The notes under the pieces: model-generated | What the model saw: the letters and a program-made list of their open reading frames with translations, nothing else | Told to the model about the DNA's origin: nothing | The model's database searches: none | Program-made: the position numbers and the translations under genes | Assembly: GCA_965284565.1 (NCBI GenBank) | Contig: OZ260100.1 | Span: 1,054,001-1,118,000, forward strand | DNA length: 64,000 nt | Direction of reading: 5' to 3' | Source: BRH-c54 sp965284565 | GTDB taxonomy: Bacteria; Bacteroidota; Bacteroidia; Flavobacteriales_E; Vicingaceae | Shown: positions 40,724-50,225 of the stretch, in pieces | Numbering within the stretch: position 1 is the stretch's first letter | Layout of the letters: each line of letters starts with the position of its first letter

Positions 40724-43282
40724 ATGAAAATTTTTACAACTACCTTAATTTTATTATGTTCTACTGTTCTTTTTGCTCAAAACTGGACAGGAAATGTTGA
40801 TGCTGATTGGAACAATTCTGCTAACTGGTCTAATTGGCCACTAAATGGAGCAAGTATAGTTATAGACCCTGCTAATTATACAGGAAATGCTGCAACGCCA
40901 ATTATTGCTGTAAATTCTGTATTTACTCCAAACGATATTACCATTCAAAATGGTGGGCAACTTACCATTCAAGCTAATTTAACAACAACTGAAGATGTTG
41001 AAATTTTAGATGCGAACTCTAGTATGACTATTCAGTCTGGAATTATGACTGTTGGTCCTGGAAATAGCGGTAGATTAATTGTTGACCTAAGTGCTGCTGT
41101 AACTATTTCTGGTGGGACATTAAATGTTGACCAACGTTTTATAGCTGGGGATAATACTAACATTAGTATTACTGGAGGAAATGTAAATGTAGGTCAACGT
41201 TTTATTGTTGAATTAGGAGCTCAGTGCAATGTTACTGGTGGCACCATAAACATTACCGAAACACTTGCTATTGCTGATGGAAATGCCAACCAATCGAGTT
41301 TGTTTTTCTTAATAAATGGGGATGTAACGGTAGGTAACGAAATAGAATTTGAAAATGAAGTGGGTAATTATACCCCTACTTTTTTTATGGATGGAGGGAC
41401 TTTAACTACAGGTGATGTTTTTTGGTTTGGAGCTGCTCCTGGTAGTGGAACTCCTATGATGCGTTTATTATCGGGAAATGCTACCATCAACGGAGATATT
41501 GTTAATATGGCAGGAAGTACAGTAAACATGTATTTATTAATTACAGGAATTGCCAGTGTGCAATTTAATGGCAACCTTATTCAACCTATTCAACTTACAG
41601 ATACTATTGAACAAATAGGAGCCTCTACTTTTTCTATCAACACTCCTACTACTTGGAATAATGCAGGGGTTTTTTACGGCTATTTTTCTACCATAACGTT
41701 TAATGGAAATACCACTTTACAAGGCACAGGTGTTTACGATTTTCATAGCATAGCTATAAACAATGCTGTTACACTGAATCATGTTGCTCCTACAAGTATT
41801 AGCATTAAAGGAGATATAACTAATAATGGTGCTTATGTTCATAATAGCAATACAGTAAACCTTACTGGAACTACAGTTCAACAAATTTCAGGACCATCAT
41901 CAACTACTTTTTATGATTTGGTTCTAAATCATGCCTCAACAGGAATTACATTAAATCAAAACATTCAAGTGAACAATAGTTTAACACTAACTAATGGAAA
42001 ACTTATTAGCTCATCAACCAATTTAATTACATTAATAGATGATGCTACCTCAACGTTGGGGAATGATTCAAGTTTTGTTGATGGTCCGTTTAAAAAGGTT
42101 GGAAATGATGTTTTTGTTTATCCAATAGGTAAAGATACATTATGGAGAAGAATGGCTATTTCAGCTCCTACAAATATAAACAGTGAGTTTGTTGCTGAAT
42201 ATTTTAATGCACCTTACAGCTCACTTACTCCTGTTAATGCACCCGTATCAAACGTAAGCAATACGGAGTATTGGGAATTAAATAAGTTTAATACCACCGA
42301 TAATGTACAACTTACACTTCATTGGGAAGATGCAGCATATAGTGGAATTACCAATTGCAGTATTTTGTCTCTTGCTAAGTGGGATGGTACCATATGGAAT
42401 AATGTTCCTTCAACTATTAGTGGAGCTTGTACAGCTAATAATGCAGGAAATGCACAAACGAATAATACAGTGAACAATAGCTCTATTTATACATTTGCTT
42501 TCTTAGGTGTTGGCACTACACAATCACTTTCTGCATGTTTAGGAGATAGCGTAACTGTAGGAACAAGTACTTATGGAGCAACCGGCACTTATGTTGATAC
42601 CCTAACAAACATAAACAATACAGATAGTATAGTAACAACCAGTCTTACTATCATTCAACCTGTTGATACAACTATTAATTATATTGGTTGCGAAGGTGAC
42701 ACCATTTACATCGCTGGAAAAATGTACTACCAAACAGGAACTTATCTTGATACTGTCCCATCAATTGGCACAGGTTGTGATAGTGCTATGACTATTAATT
42801 TAACTATTATAGTATTAGATACATCTGTTACTATACAAAATGATACTCTATTTTCAAATCAAATAGGTGCTACTTACCAGTGGATAAATTGTGAAGATAG
42901 TACTTTAATATCTGGTGAAACAAGTAGTTTTTATGCCCCTTCTTTTTCAGGAAATTATGCTGTTATTATATCCAAAAATGGCTGTAGCGATACTAGTGCT
43001 TGCAATAATATAATTATAAATAGTATTACAACATTAAATCAAAAAACAAATATTGTTGTAAATGCTTACCCAAACCCAACAAATAATATCATTCATTTTG
43101 AAACGAACTTATTAGAAGGAACATTAGAAATCTACAATATCTTTGGAACTATAGTTACTACTAAAAATATTAATACATCTATCACTACGGTTGAAGTCGA
43201 CAATTTACCTTCAGGGCACTTTATTTATAAAATTACCGATAAAAACAATAATACAATTGTTGGTAGGTTTATAAAGCAGTAA
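40724..43282 (+). CDS. Type IX-secreted protein with beta-helix-like and Ig-like repeats
   Basis: An 852-residue secreted or surface protein. The signal peptide ends near FAQN. Residues 20-330 have the repeating strands of a beta-helix (WTGNVDADWNNSANW, then repeating GGxLxVxxxxxV patterns), followed by strand-rich Ig-like modules and a C-terminal type A sorting domain beginning AYPNPTNNIIHF and ending NTIVGRFIKQ. The penultimate module (GATYQWINCEDSTLISGETSS) closely resembles that of the LamG protein. Function is unknown; adhesion or matrix building is inference. It is the first gene of a tight cluster; the next starts 19 bases after its stop. Confidence 0.9.
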   Translation: MKIFTTTLILLCSTVLFAQNWTGNVDADWNNSANWSNWPLNGASIVIDPANYTGNAATPIIAVNSVFTPNDITIQNGGQLTIQANLTTTEDVEILDANSSMTIQSGIMTVGPGNSGRLIVDLSAAVTISGGTLNVDQRFIAGDNTNISITGGNVNVGQRFIVELGAQCNVTGGTINITETLAIADGNANQSSLFFLINGDVTVGNEIEFENEVGNYTPTFFMDGGTLTTGDVFWFGAAPGSGTPMMRLLSGNATINGDIVNMAGSTVNMYLLITGIASVQFNGNLIQPIQLTDTIEQIGASTFSINTPTTWNNAGVFYGYFSTITFNGNTTLQGTGVYDFHSIAINNAVTLNHVAPTSISIKGDITNNGAYVHNSNTVNLTGTTVQQISGPSSTTFYDLVLNHASTGITLNQNIQVNNSLTLTNGKLISSSTNLITLIDDATSTLGNDSSFVDGPFKKVGNDVFVYPIGKDTLWRRMAISAPTNINSEFVAEYFNAPYSSLTPVNAPVSNVSNTEYWELNKFNTTDNVQLTLHWEDAAYSGITNCSILSLAKWDGTIWNNVPSTISGACTANNAGNAQTNNTVNNSSIYTFAFLGVGTTQSLSACLGDSVTVGTSTYGATGTYVDTLTNINNTDSIVTTSLTIIQPVDTTINYIGCEGDTIYIAGKMYYQTGTYLDTVPSIGTGCDSAMTINLTIIVLDTSVTIQNDTLFSNQIGATYQWINCEDSTLISGETSSFYAPSFSGNYAVIISKNGCSDTSACNNIIINSITTLNQKTNIVVNAYPNPTNNIIHFETNLLEGTLEIYNIFGTIVTTKNINTSITTVEVDNLPSGHFIYKITDKNNNTIVGRFIKQ

Positions 43283-43301
43283 GCAATTTTTAAATTTACT
43301 T

Positions 43302-44903
43302 ATGCAAAAAATCAGCAAGAAAATAGTACTCTTTTTAACACTTGTTTTGGTGTTGTTTTCATGCAGAAAAGATTTTGAACAACCTGAATGGGATGTAGAC
43401 TTATTAGCTCCTTTAGTTAAAACCTCTTTAAACATAGGTGATTTACTTCCGGATTCGGTACTACAAACCAATCCTGACACTTCTTTAAAAATAGTGTATG
43501 AAACTTCTATTTTTGATGTAGATATGGATTCATTGTTTAGAATTCCTGACACCACCATTAATGAAGTTTTTCCTATGTCTCTGTCTGTATTAGCAGCTCC
43601 TGGAGATGCTTTTTATAGTGTTGATAGAGAAGTTACACTTAATGTAACTAATAATGTTCAATTGAACTATGCACTTATAGAGTCTGGTTTTATAGAATTA
43701 GAAATTTGGAGTGAAATTCAAGAACAAATTATCGTTACTTATACTATACCAACAGCTACAAAAAATGGAGACACTTTAGTACTTACAGAATTAATTCCTG
43801 CCGGAAATGGTTCTCAGCCTGGGTATTTTACTACTCGAATCGATATTAGCGATTATGAACTTAATCTTACAGGTATAAATAATAATAAAGTAAATACCTT
43901 TGTTACAAGAGCTGTAGCTGTGGTTGATACCAATGCCACACAGTCTGTATTAGTTAGTGCCGGACAAGAAATAGCCATTACCAATAAATTGGTTGATGTT
44001 GTTCCTGCTTTTGTAAGAGGATATTTTGGAAATCAACAATTTCGTTTTGGACCTGAAAGTACCAATTTTGATGTGTTTAATAGAATAACTGGTGGAACAT
44101 TAGACCTTGACCAAGTAAATGTAAACTTAACTTTTGAAAATGGAATTGGTGTCGATGCCCGATTAACTATTAACCAATTAGAAGCTGTAAATACCAATAC
44201 TTCTACAAATAGTGCTTTAAATCATACTATTATCGGAAATGCCATGAACATTAATAGAGCTCAACAAACTTTTAGTGTTCCAGAGGTAAATTACACTACA
44301 CATACCACTTCAATTACTACCGCAAACTCTAACATCGATCAAATGATAGAGCTTTTCCCCAATGAATTAGTTTATGATATTTCATTACATATAAATCCCC
44401 TTGGTAATATTTCTGGAAACAACGACTTTGTTTTCAAAAAACATCCTTTAAAAACAAACTTAAATGTAGAATTTCCTTTGTCTTTAATTGCTAACCAACT
44501 TACCCTTACCGATACTACTAAACTTAATTTAAGTGATGAAAATAAAGGAAAAATTATAGATGGAGATTTAATTCTCTATGCCGAAAATGGCTTTCCTTTT
44601 GATGCAACTATTTCACTAAGTTTATTAGATGCTTCCAACAACCAGCTGGTTGCCATAAATCCATCAGGAAATATTTTGGCAGCTCCTTTAAATAGCAACT
44701 TAAGAGCCACGACTAAAAAATCTTCTAAAGTTGTTTTTCAGCTTTCTGAGCAAGATATTACTCATTTATATAATACTGAAAACATTATAATCAACGTAAG
44801 TTTTACAACTTTAGGACAACCACAATTCATTAAAATTTATGAGGATTATGAGTTAGATTTAAAAGTAGTTGGAGATTTTTCTTATACTGTAAATGCTAAA
44901 TAA
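43302..44903 (+). CDS. Putative outer-membrane lipoprotein of unknown family (533 aa)
   Basis: A 533-residue protein with a lipobox VLFSC (Cys21), so probably an outer-membrane lipoprotein. It is rich in Asn, Thr and Val with alternating strand patterns (for example FIELEIWSEIQEQIIVTYTI), consistent with beta-sandwich modules, and has no recognised domain or sorting tail. The stop is two bases before the ATG of the DUF5723-like gene, and the two probably form a pair. I do not recognise the family; it may be specific to Bacteroidota. Confidence 0.8.
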   Translation: MQKISKKIVLFLTLVLVLFSCRKDFEQPEWDVDLLAPLVKTSLNIGDLLPDSVLQTNPDTSLKIVYETSIFDVDMDSLFRIPDTTINEVFPMSLSVLAAPGDAFYSVDREVTLNVTNNVQLNYALIESGFIELEIWSEIQEQIIVTYTIPTATKNGDTLVLTELIPAGNGSQPGYFTTRIDISDYELNLTGINNNKVNTFVTRAVAVVDTNATQSVLVSAGQEIAITNKLVDVVPAFVRGYFGNQQFRFGPESTNFDVFNRITGGTLDLDQVNVNLTFENGIGVDARLTINQLEAVNTNTSTNSALNHTIIGNAMNINRAQQTFSVPEVNYTTHTTSITTANSNIDQMIELFPNELVYDISLHINPLGNISGNNDFVFKKHPLKTNLNVEFPLSLIANQLTLTDTTKLNLSDENKGKIIDGDLILYAENGFPFDATISLSLLDASNNQLVAINPSGNILAAPLNSNLRATTKKSSKVVFQLSEQDITHLYNTENIIINVSFTTLGQPQFIKIYEDYELDLKVVGDFSYTVNAK

Positions 44904-44904
44904 T

Positions 44905-46164
44905 ATGATGCGGTTTTTAATATTAATAATAACCACAATATTGTTTTTTGAGAGCTCCCAAGCTCAATATAACACTTGCTATTTTCAAGATTCTATACAA
45001 CGCCTTTCTTTTAGTGCCGAAGCAGGTTTTGTTTATGGCTCATCGGTTATGAATAATGAATTTATGAATAAGTTTATTTATGGTGGCAGAATAGATAGAA
45101 CCATGAAAGACAATGCCTATAATAAACTCAATACAGATAACAATAGGCTAGGAGGAGATTTAAATTTTAATTTAAGTGCAAACATTCCTATTGATACTCT
45201 TTTAAAGAAAACTAACTTAGCATTTACAGTTGGAGTCAGTCATACCGAACATATTGATGCTGTTTTTACTGAAGATTTATTTAAGCTTGCTTTTGATGGG
45301 AACAAACAATTTGCAGGTGAAGAAGCAATTTTTTCAGGAACCAATATGAATTATTTTGCTTATCAAAAAGTTTATTTTGGCATCAATGCCATTACCAAAA
45401 AACATGGAGTAGTTTTATTAGAAGGCTTCAATGTAGGCATTATAAAAGCTCAAGAACATAATGCATTAACTATTCCAACAGGAAGTTTATTTACTGAATC
45501 AGATGGGAAGTATATTGATTTAACAGTAAATTATGCTTTTAACCAATCAGATACTTCAAAAAATAACCTTTCAGCATTTAATGGATATGGTGTTTCTACA
45601 CAAGTGTATAAAGATTTTGCATTAAAAAATGGAGATAAATTCCATGTTGAGATTAATGATATTGGCTTTATCAGAATGTCTAAAAAAGCACTAGAGTACA
45701 AAGCAAACAAAACCTTTCATTACGATGGTATTGAGGTTAACTCTATATTTGATATTAACGATTCTATTACTAACAGCATTTCTCAAGATTCTTTAATGGA
45801 TAATATTTACACCTCTAAAAAACAACAAAGCTATGGCATAGCTTTACCCACAACAGTAAATATTAGCTACACCAAAACTTTTAATCAAAAATGGAAAGCA
45901 GAGGTTGGATTTTTTAACCGATTGTTAGCCAATTACTTTCCTTATATTTACTCCAATACGACCTATTATTTTTCTTCTAATTTTTTAGGTCAATTACATC
46001 TTTCTTATGGGGGTTATGGGAAATTAAATATTGGACTTTCTACTGCTGTAAATATTAAAAACAAAATTCAATTGTGCGTAGGAACCAATAATTTAAACGC
46101 TTATGTTGTGCCAAAATCAACATTCGCTAATAGTGGCTTTATAGGGATTAAAGCACTTTTTTAA
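44905..46164 (+). CDS. DUF5723-like outer-membrane beta-barrel protein
   Basis: A 420-residue exported protein starting at ATG 44905 (a second ATG follows at 44908). The signal peptide MMRFLILIITTILFF ends near SSQAQ. The rest shows amphipathic strands with aromatic girdle residues (GKLNIGLSTAVNI, IQLCVGTNNLNAY) and ends in a hydrophobic Phe, as in outer-membrane barrels of the DUF5723/PorQ-like kind. The earlier ATG at 44893 overlaps the previous gene and is not needed for a signal peptide. Likely partner of the preceding lipoprotein; substrate unknown. Confidence 0.75.
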   Translation: MMRFLILIITTILFFESSQAQYNTCYFQDSIQRLSFSAEAGFVYGSSVMNNEFMNKFIYGGRIDRTMKDNAYNKLNTDNNRLGGDLNFNLSANIPIDTLLKKTNLAFTVGVSHTEHIDAVFTEDLFKLAFDGNKQFAGEEAIFSGTNMNYFAYQKVYFGINAITKKHGVVLLEGFNVGIIKAQEHNALTIPTGSLFTESDGKYIDLTVNYAFNQSDTSKNNLSAFNGYGVSTQVYKDFALKNGDKFHVEINDIGFIRMSKKALEYKANKTFHYDGIEVNSIFDINDSITNSISQDSLMDNIYTSKKQQSYGIALPTTVNISYTKTFNQKWKAEVGFFNRLLANYFPYIYSNTTYYFSSNFLGQLHLSYGGYGKLNIGLSTAVNIKNKIQLCVGTNNLNAYVVPKSTFANSGFIGIKALF

Positions 46165-46165
46165 G

Positions 46166-46173
46166 TACCTTTG
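46166..46173 (+). promoter_or_regulatory. -7 box before the 46192 gene
   Basis: TACCTTTG is an exact -7 consensus 19 bases before the ATG at 46192, inside an otherwise tight gene run. It may be an internal promoter of the cluster. No -33 box is clear. Confidence 0.4.
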
Positions 46174-46191
46174 TTTAGGTTAATTATAAAA

Positions 46192-47685
46192 ATGTATAAA
46201 CTAATCAACATATTATTTTTACTACTTCCCTTGGTCGGATTGTCTCAAAAAGATACTCTTGCTCATTTATATGCTATTGGCGGAATTGGAATTGATAAAG
46301 CAGAAGAAATAATTGCTACCGCTGATGGAGGTTATGTAGTGGTTGGCTCTACTACCAGCAATACTTCAGGAAATACCGATGTTTATTTGTTAAAGCTTGA
46401 CTCTCAAATTAATGTTGTTTGGAGTTGGGCGATAGGTGGCAATAATAATGATTGGGGTTATGCTGTTAAGGAAACTTTTGATAAAGGATTTATTATAGCA
46501 TCAACCACTAATAGTTTTGGGGTAAATGGCGATTATAATGCCCGATTAATAAAAACTGATAGTTTAGGAGTAATTCAATGGCACAACATCTATGGAGGAA
46601 ATGATTGGGATTTAGTTTATGATGTTGTTCAAACTGCTGATAGTGGCTTTGCTTTTTGTGGTGAAACTTACAACAATACCAACGGAGAATCAGATGTATA
46701 TATCGTTAAGACCAACCTTTTAGGAGATACGCTTTGGACCAAAACCATTGGAGGAAACTTGGTTGATAGGGGTAACAGTATTATGGAAACGACTGATAGT
46801 AGTATTGTAGTGGTGGGAATGACAACCACCTTAACAGACTCTGTTCAAATGTATATGATAAAACTGACTGCGACAGGTAGTTTAACTTGGAACAATGCCT
46901 ATGGTACAATTGCTTATGAAGAAGTCAATGTTGTTATAGAAGCTGCCAATGGTGATTATGTTTTAGGAGGTGTTACAACAGGTTTTACCCCTAATAACGA
47001 TAAAGATTTTTATATGATTAGAACCGATACTAGTGGGAATGCTATTTGGAGCAATTATTTTGGTCAGCCTGGAGAGGAAGTTATTTATGATTTGGTGGAA
47101 TTGGCTAATGGTAATTTTTTTAATGCCGGATATACAGCTGCTGCTGGAAATGGTGGAAAAGATGCCCTAGTGTTTTTAGTAACTTCTGTTGGTGGTTGGG
47201 GTTTTAGTGCGTCCACTTTTGGTGGTACTAAAGATGAAGAAAGTAAAAGCATTTTGTTAGGACCTAACGAAGCCTTAAAAATTGCAGGGTTTACAAAAAG
47301 TTATGGAAACGGTCTTGAAGATGTAATGTTTATTGAAATTGATACTGTTGTTACTAATCATCAATTTACTTTAGATACTATAAACGATTTTATGCCTTTA
47401 AAAATAGATGACTTAACTTCTTGGAAGCCTGACTCTGAAAAAAAAGTGCTTATTTTTCCTAACCCCTCTAATTCTTTTGCCAACTTTGATATATCTAAAA
47501 TTGAAGCAGAAAAAATACTAATTAGAACTATTTTTGGACAAACTGTATATGAAGCAAATATCTCAAATAAAGAATTATTGCAAATTAATTTTGAAAAATT
47601 TTCAGCAGGAATTTATAGTGTGCAATTTTATAATAAGAACAAACTTATTGAAGCTCAAAAATTAATTATTAGAGCAACTAATTAA
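46192..47685 (+). CDS. Type IX-secreted protein with repeated propeller-like blades
   Basis: A 497-residue exported protein. The signal peptide MYKLINILFLLLPLVGLSQ is followed by seven or eight repeats of about 50 residues with the pattern GGYVVVGSTTS...DVYLLKLDS...W (delta-60-like or propeller blades), and a C-terminal type A sorting domain starting IFPNPSNSF and ending KLIIRATN. A TTG at 46171 would add seven residues; the ATG at 46192 places the signal peptide normally and lies behind a -7 box. Function unknown; the blades suggest a beta propeller. It is followed after 11 bases by the phosphoethanolamine transferase-like gene. Confidence 0.88.
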   Translation: MYKLINILFLLLPLVGLSQKDTLAHLYAIGGIGIDKAEEIIATADGGYVVVGSTTSNTSGNTDVYLLKLDSQINVVWSWAIGGNNNDWGYAVKETFDKGFIIASTTNSFGVNGDYNARLIKTDSLGVIQWHNIYGGNDWDLVYDVVQTADSGFAFCGETYNNTNGESDVYIVKTNLLGDTLWTKTIGGNLVDRGNSIMETTDSSIVVVGMTTTLTDSVQMYMIKLTATGSLTWNNAYGTIAYEEVNVVIEAANGDYVLGGVTTGFTPNNDKDFYMIRTDTSGNAIWSNYFGQPGEEVIYDLVELANGNFFNAGYTAAAGNGGKDALVFLVTSVGGWGFSASTFGGTKDEESKSILLGPNEALKIAGFTKSYGNGLEDVMFIEIDTVVTNHQFTLDTINDFMPLKIDDLTSWKPDSEKKVLIFPNPSNSFANFDISKIEAEKILIRTIFGQTVYEANISNKELLQINFEKFSAGIYSVQFYNKNKLIEAQKLIIRATN

Positions 47686-47696
47686 TGCAATGATAA

Positions 47697-49394
47697 ATGG
47701 CATTTCATCGACATTTAATTAAATACAGTTATTTATTTTTATTGTATCCAATATTTGTATTGTCTTATGTTGTTTCAGAAAAAACAGGAAAATCCTTTAT
47801 ACCTGAAAGAATCATTTTTTTACACCTGCTTTTGTATTTTGTTGCTTATTTTATTTCCAATAAAAAAATAAGCTCTATTTATGTGCGTTTCATATATCTT
47901 AGCACATTAGTAATTACTTTTTTTGAAGTCGCCTATGTTTCTATTTATAAAGAACGAATTACGCCTTCAACCGCATTTATATTAATAGAAACAAATTCTT
48001 CTGAAACTTCTGAATATTTAAAAGAATATTTCAATACAGAAATTTTTACTTGGTTATTAATATTGCTAATACCGTCTGTTTTTATATTAATTGGAGTTAA
48101 TATGGCGATTCAGCAATACACATTAAAAAGTTCATTTAAAGCTATTTTTAGTGACCTCCGAAAATTGGTTTTATTTATAGAATCTCTTTGGTTGAAAACA
48201 CAAAATGTCCTATGGAAAAAAATAGCATTGGGTTTGATTCTATTTGTTATTGGAATAAGTCTTTATTTTAATGCTAACCACCATAAATATCATGCTGTTT
48301 TTCAAATTTTTAATGGATATGAAAAGTATAAAATTGAAGTTGAAAAGTATAAAAATTTCTTTGCTGCATCCAAAAAAAGTAAGCAATTAAAAACAGTTGT
48401 AAAGGAAGAAGATGATATAAAAGAAACAATTATTATTGTTATTGGCGAATCCACTACAAAGTATCATTTAAGTATCTACGGTTATCATAGAAATACTACT
48501 CCAAACTTAGCAAAACTGAGAAACGAACTTTTAGTTTTCAACGATGTTATCAGTCCGCACACACACACTATTCCCTCATTAGAAAAAGTACTTACCTTTG
48601 CAACTACTGCCAACCCTGAAGCTAAAGAATATGGAAGTTTGATTCAATTAGTAAAAGCAGCAGGCTACAAAACCTATTGGATTTCTAATCAAATTCCTGT
48701 GGGAATAAATGAAACTATGGTTTCTATTTTAGCAAAAGCAGCAGACTATTCCTACTTTACGAATTTAGGTGGAGAACAAGAATTGCGTTCTCTAGATGAG
48801 CGTGTACTACCAATTGTAGCAAAAAGCCTAAAGACAAAAGATACAAAAAAAGTTATTTTTGTTCATCTTTTAGGGACACATACACAATATAAAAACCGTT
48901 ATCCGAAAAATTTTAATCAGTTTAAAGATACTCCTTCAACTCCATTTAGAACACAACAGGCTTTTGATGCCATTAACCAATACGATAATGCTGTTTTATA
49001 TAATGATTTTGTAATTAGTGAGGTTATTTCGTTGTTAAAATCGAACGCTACTCCAAATGAAAAACAACAAATGATTTATTTTTCCGACCATGGTGAGGAT
49101 GTCTATCAAACTGTTGACTTTAATGGGCATAGTGAAGCTATAGGTAGTTCTCCTATGTTTGAAATTCCCTTTGTTTTTTGGAGTAATCAGAAATTAGAAT
49201 TAGAAAAATATGGTGCTTTTACTAGTAGAAAGTATATGACCGATCAATTAATTTTTTCTGTAGCTGATTTATTAAATATTTCTTTTGAAGGAATGCAAGA
49301 AGAAAACAGTATTTTTCATCCGAATTTTCAAGCTAGATCAAGAATTGTAAAACAACATATTGATTTTGATGCCGAAATAAAACCTACTGAATAA
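47697..49394 (+). CDS. Phosphoethanolamine transferase-like inner-membrane sulfatase-family protein
   Basis: A 565-residue protein of the alkaline phosphatase/sulfatase superfamily with the EptA/CptA layout: several membrane helices (about 10-27, 38-55, 62-84, 118-138 and 175-193) and a periplasmic catalytic domain from about 240. Recognisable are VIGESTTKYHLSIYGY (nucleophile position at Ser252/Thr253 and metal ligand Glu251), FVHLLGTHTQY, and YFSDHGEDV with the metal-binding Asp-His. The family transfers phosphoethanolamine from phosphatidylethanolamine to lipid A, core sugars or glycans, leaving diacylglycerol. The donor or target is not shown here. The next gene starts on the base after its stop. 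Confidence 0.82.
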   Translation: MAFHRHLIKYSYLFLLYPIFVLSYVVSEKTGKSFIPERIIFLHLLLYFVAYFISNKKISSIYVRFIYLSTLVITFFEVAYVSIYKERITPSTAFILIETNSSETSEYLKEYFNTEIFTWLLILLIPSVFILIGVNMAIQQYTLKSSFKAIFSDLRKLVLFIESLWLKTQNVLWKKIALGLILFVIGISLYFNANHHKYHAVFQIFNGYEKYKIEVEKYKNFFAASKKSKQLKTVVKEEDDIKETIIIVIGESTTKYHLSIYGYHRNTTPNLAKLRNELLVFNDVISPHTHTIPSLEKVLTFATTANPEAKEYGSLIQLVKAAGYKTYWISNQIPVGINETMVSILAKAADYSYFTNLGGEQELRSLDERVLPIVAKSLKTKDTKKVIFVHLLGTHTQYKNRYPKNFNQFKDTPSTPFRTQQAFDAINQYDNAVLYNDFVISEVISLLKSNATPNEKQQMIYFSDHGEDVYQTVDFNGHSEAIGSSPMFEIPFVFWSNQKLELEKYGAFTSRKYMTDQLIFSVADLLNISFEGMQEENSIFHPNFQARSRIVKQHIDFDAEIKPTE

Positions 49395-50156
49395 ATGCAA
49401 TTTTCTATTAAAAAAACATTGATTTTTTGCGTGGTGTTAGCAACGCTATTAGTAATTGCTTACCAAGGGGTTACTTCCGATTTTCTTTTAAAGCAATTAC
49501 ATGCTGATAAAATTTGGGTGCACAGAGTAAATAGTATTGAAAAACTACAAGAAGTTAACTCCACATTTTCCGGAGTAGAATTAGATGTAGTTTTTAATTC
49601 AGCACTTAATGTTTTTGATGTTAACCATCCTCCAGCTGAATCTATAGGGTTAAATTTGGTGGAATATTTAAAGTCAAACAAGCAAAGTAAATTAAATTTT
49701 TGGCTCGATTTAAAAAATTTATCTCCAGAGAATGCTTTACAGGCATTAAAAAGACTAGAGTTTTTATGTGCTGAATTAAGTATTTTAAAAAAACAATTTA
49801 TTGTAGAAGCAACACATCCTGAGTTGCTAAAACTATTTTCCAAAAGTGGTTTCCAAACAAGTTATTATTTGCATTGGCCTGGATTATACCAATTAAGCGA
49901 AGAAAATTTAAATGAAACCATCACTCAAATAAAAGCTAATATTTTTCCTGAATTGTCTTATATTTCTTCTTCTTATCATGATTTTGAATTATTAAACCAA
50001 CATTTTCCCAATCAAGAAAAATTATTATGGTTAACAGAAAATGAAACTAAATTTTCATCAACAATTAAAGAACATTGGCATAGAATGGAAATAGCTAATC
50101 ACCCTAGAACTAAAGTGTTGTTAGTACAAATAAAAACCAATGCAAGCAATCGTTGA
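49395..50156 (+). CDS. GDPD-like exported TIM-barrel protein (possible lipid phosphodiesterase)
   Basis: A 253-residue protein with an N-terminal hydrophobic segment (about 8-23) that could be a signal or anchor. The catalytic pattern of glycerophosphodiester phosphodiesterases is visible: His43-Arg44 in VHRVN, Glu62 and Asp64 in VELDV, and His78 in VNHPP. Spacing is compact and the chain is shorter than standard GDPD (which has about 240-300 residues plus an insertion), so it is a divergent member; eukaryotic FAM151 proteins have a similar layout by memory. It abuts the phosphoethanolamine transferase-like gene exactly, so translation is probably coupled and a lipid-related role is a reasonable inference. 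Confidence 0.68.
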   Translation: MQFSIKKTLIFCVVLATLLVIAYQGVTSDFLLKQLHADKIWVHRVNSIEKLQEVNSTFSGVELDVVFNSALNVFDVNHPPAESIGLNLVEYLKSNKQSKLNFWLDLKNLSPENALQALKRLEFLCAELSILKKQFIVEATHPELLKLFSKSGFQTSYYLHWPGLYQLSEENLNETITQIKANIFPELSYISSSYHDFELLNQHFPNQEKLLWLTENETKFSSTIKEHWHRMEIANHPRTKVLLVQIKTNASNR

Positions 50157-50166
50157 AAAAGAGCTA

Positions 50167-50194
50167 TTTGTTTATACAATTTAGTTTATCTTTG
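50167..50194 (+). promoter_or_regulatory. Predicted promoter of the FkbM gene
   Basis: TTTG at 50167-50170, a 16-base spacer and TATCTTTG at 50187-50194, an exact -7 box. The spacer is a little short of the usual. Transcription near 50201 leaves a 25-base leader before the ATG at 50226. Confidence 0.5.
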
Positions 50195-50225
50195 TCCGTT
50201 TTTTGAATAAATTTTTACGCTTTTC

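Noticed and set aside
43211..43558. 115-codon minus-strand frame over the start of the 43302 lipoprotein
   Set aside because: It is a shadow of the lipoprotein and cargo genes in the other direction; low-complexity translation.
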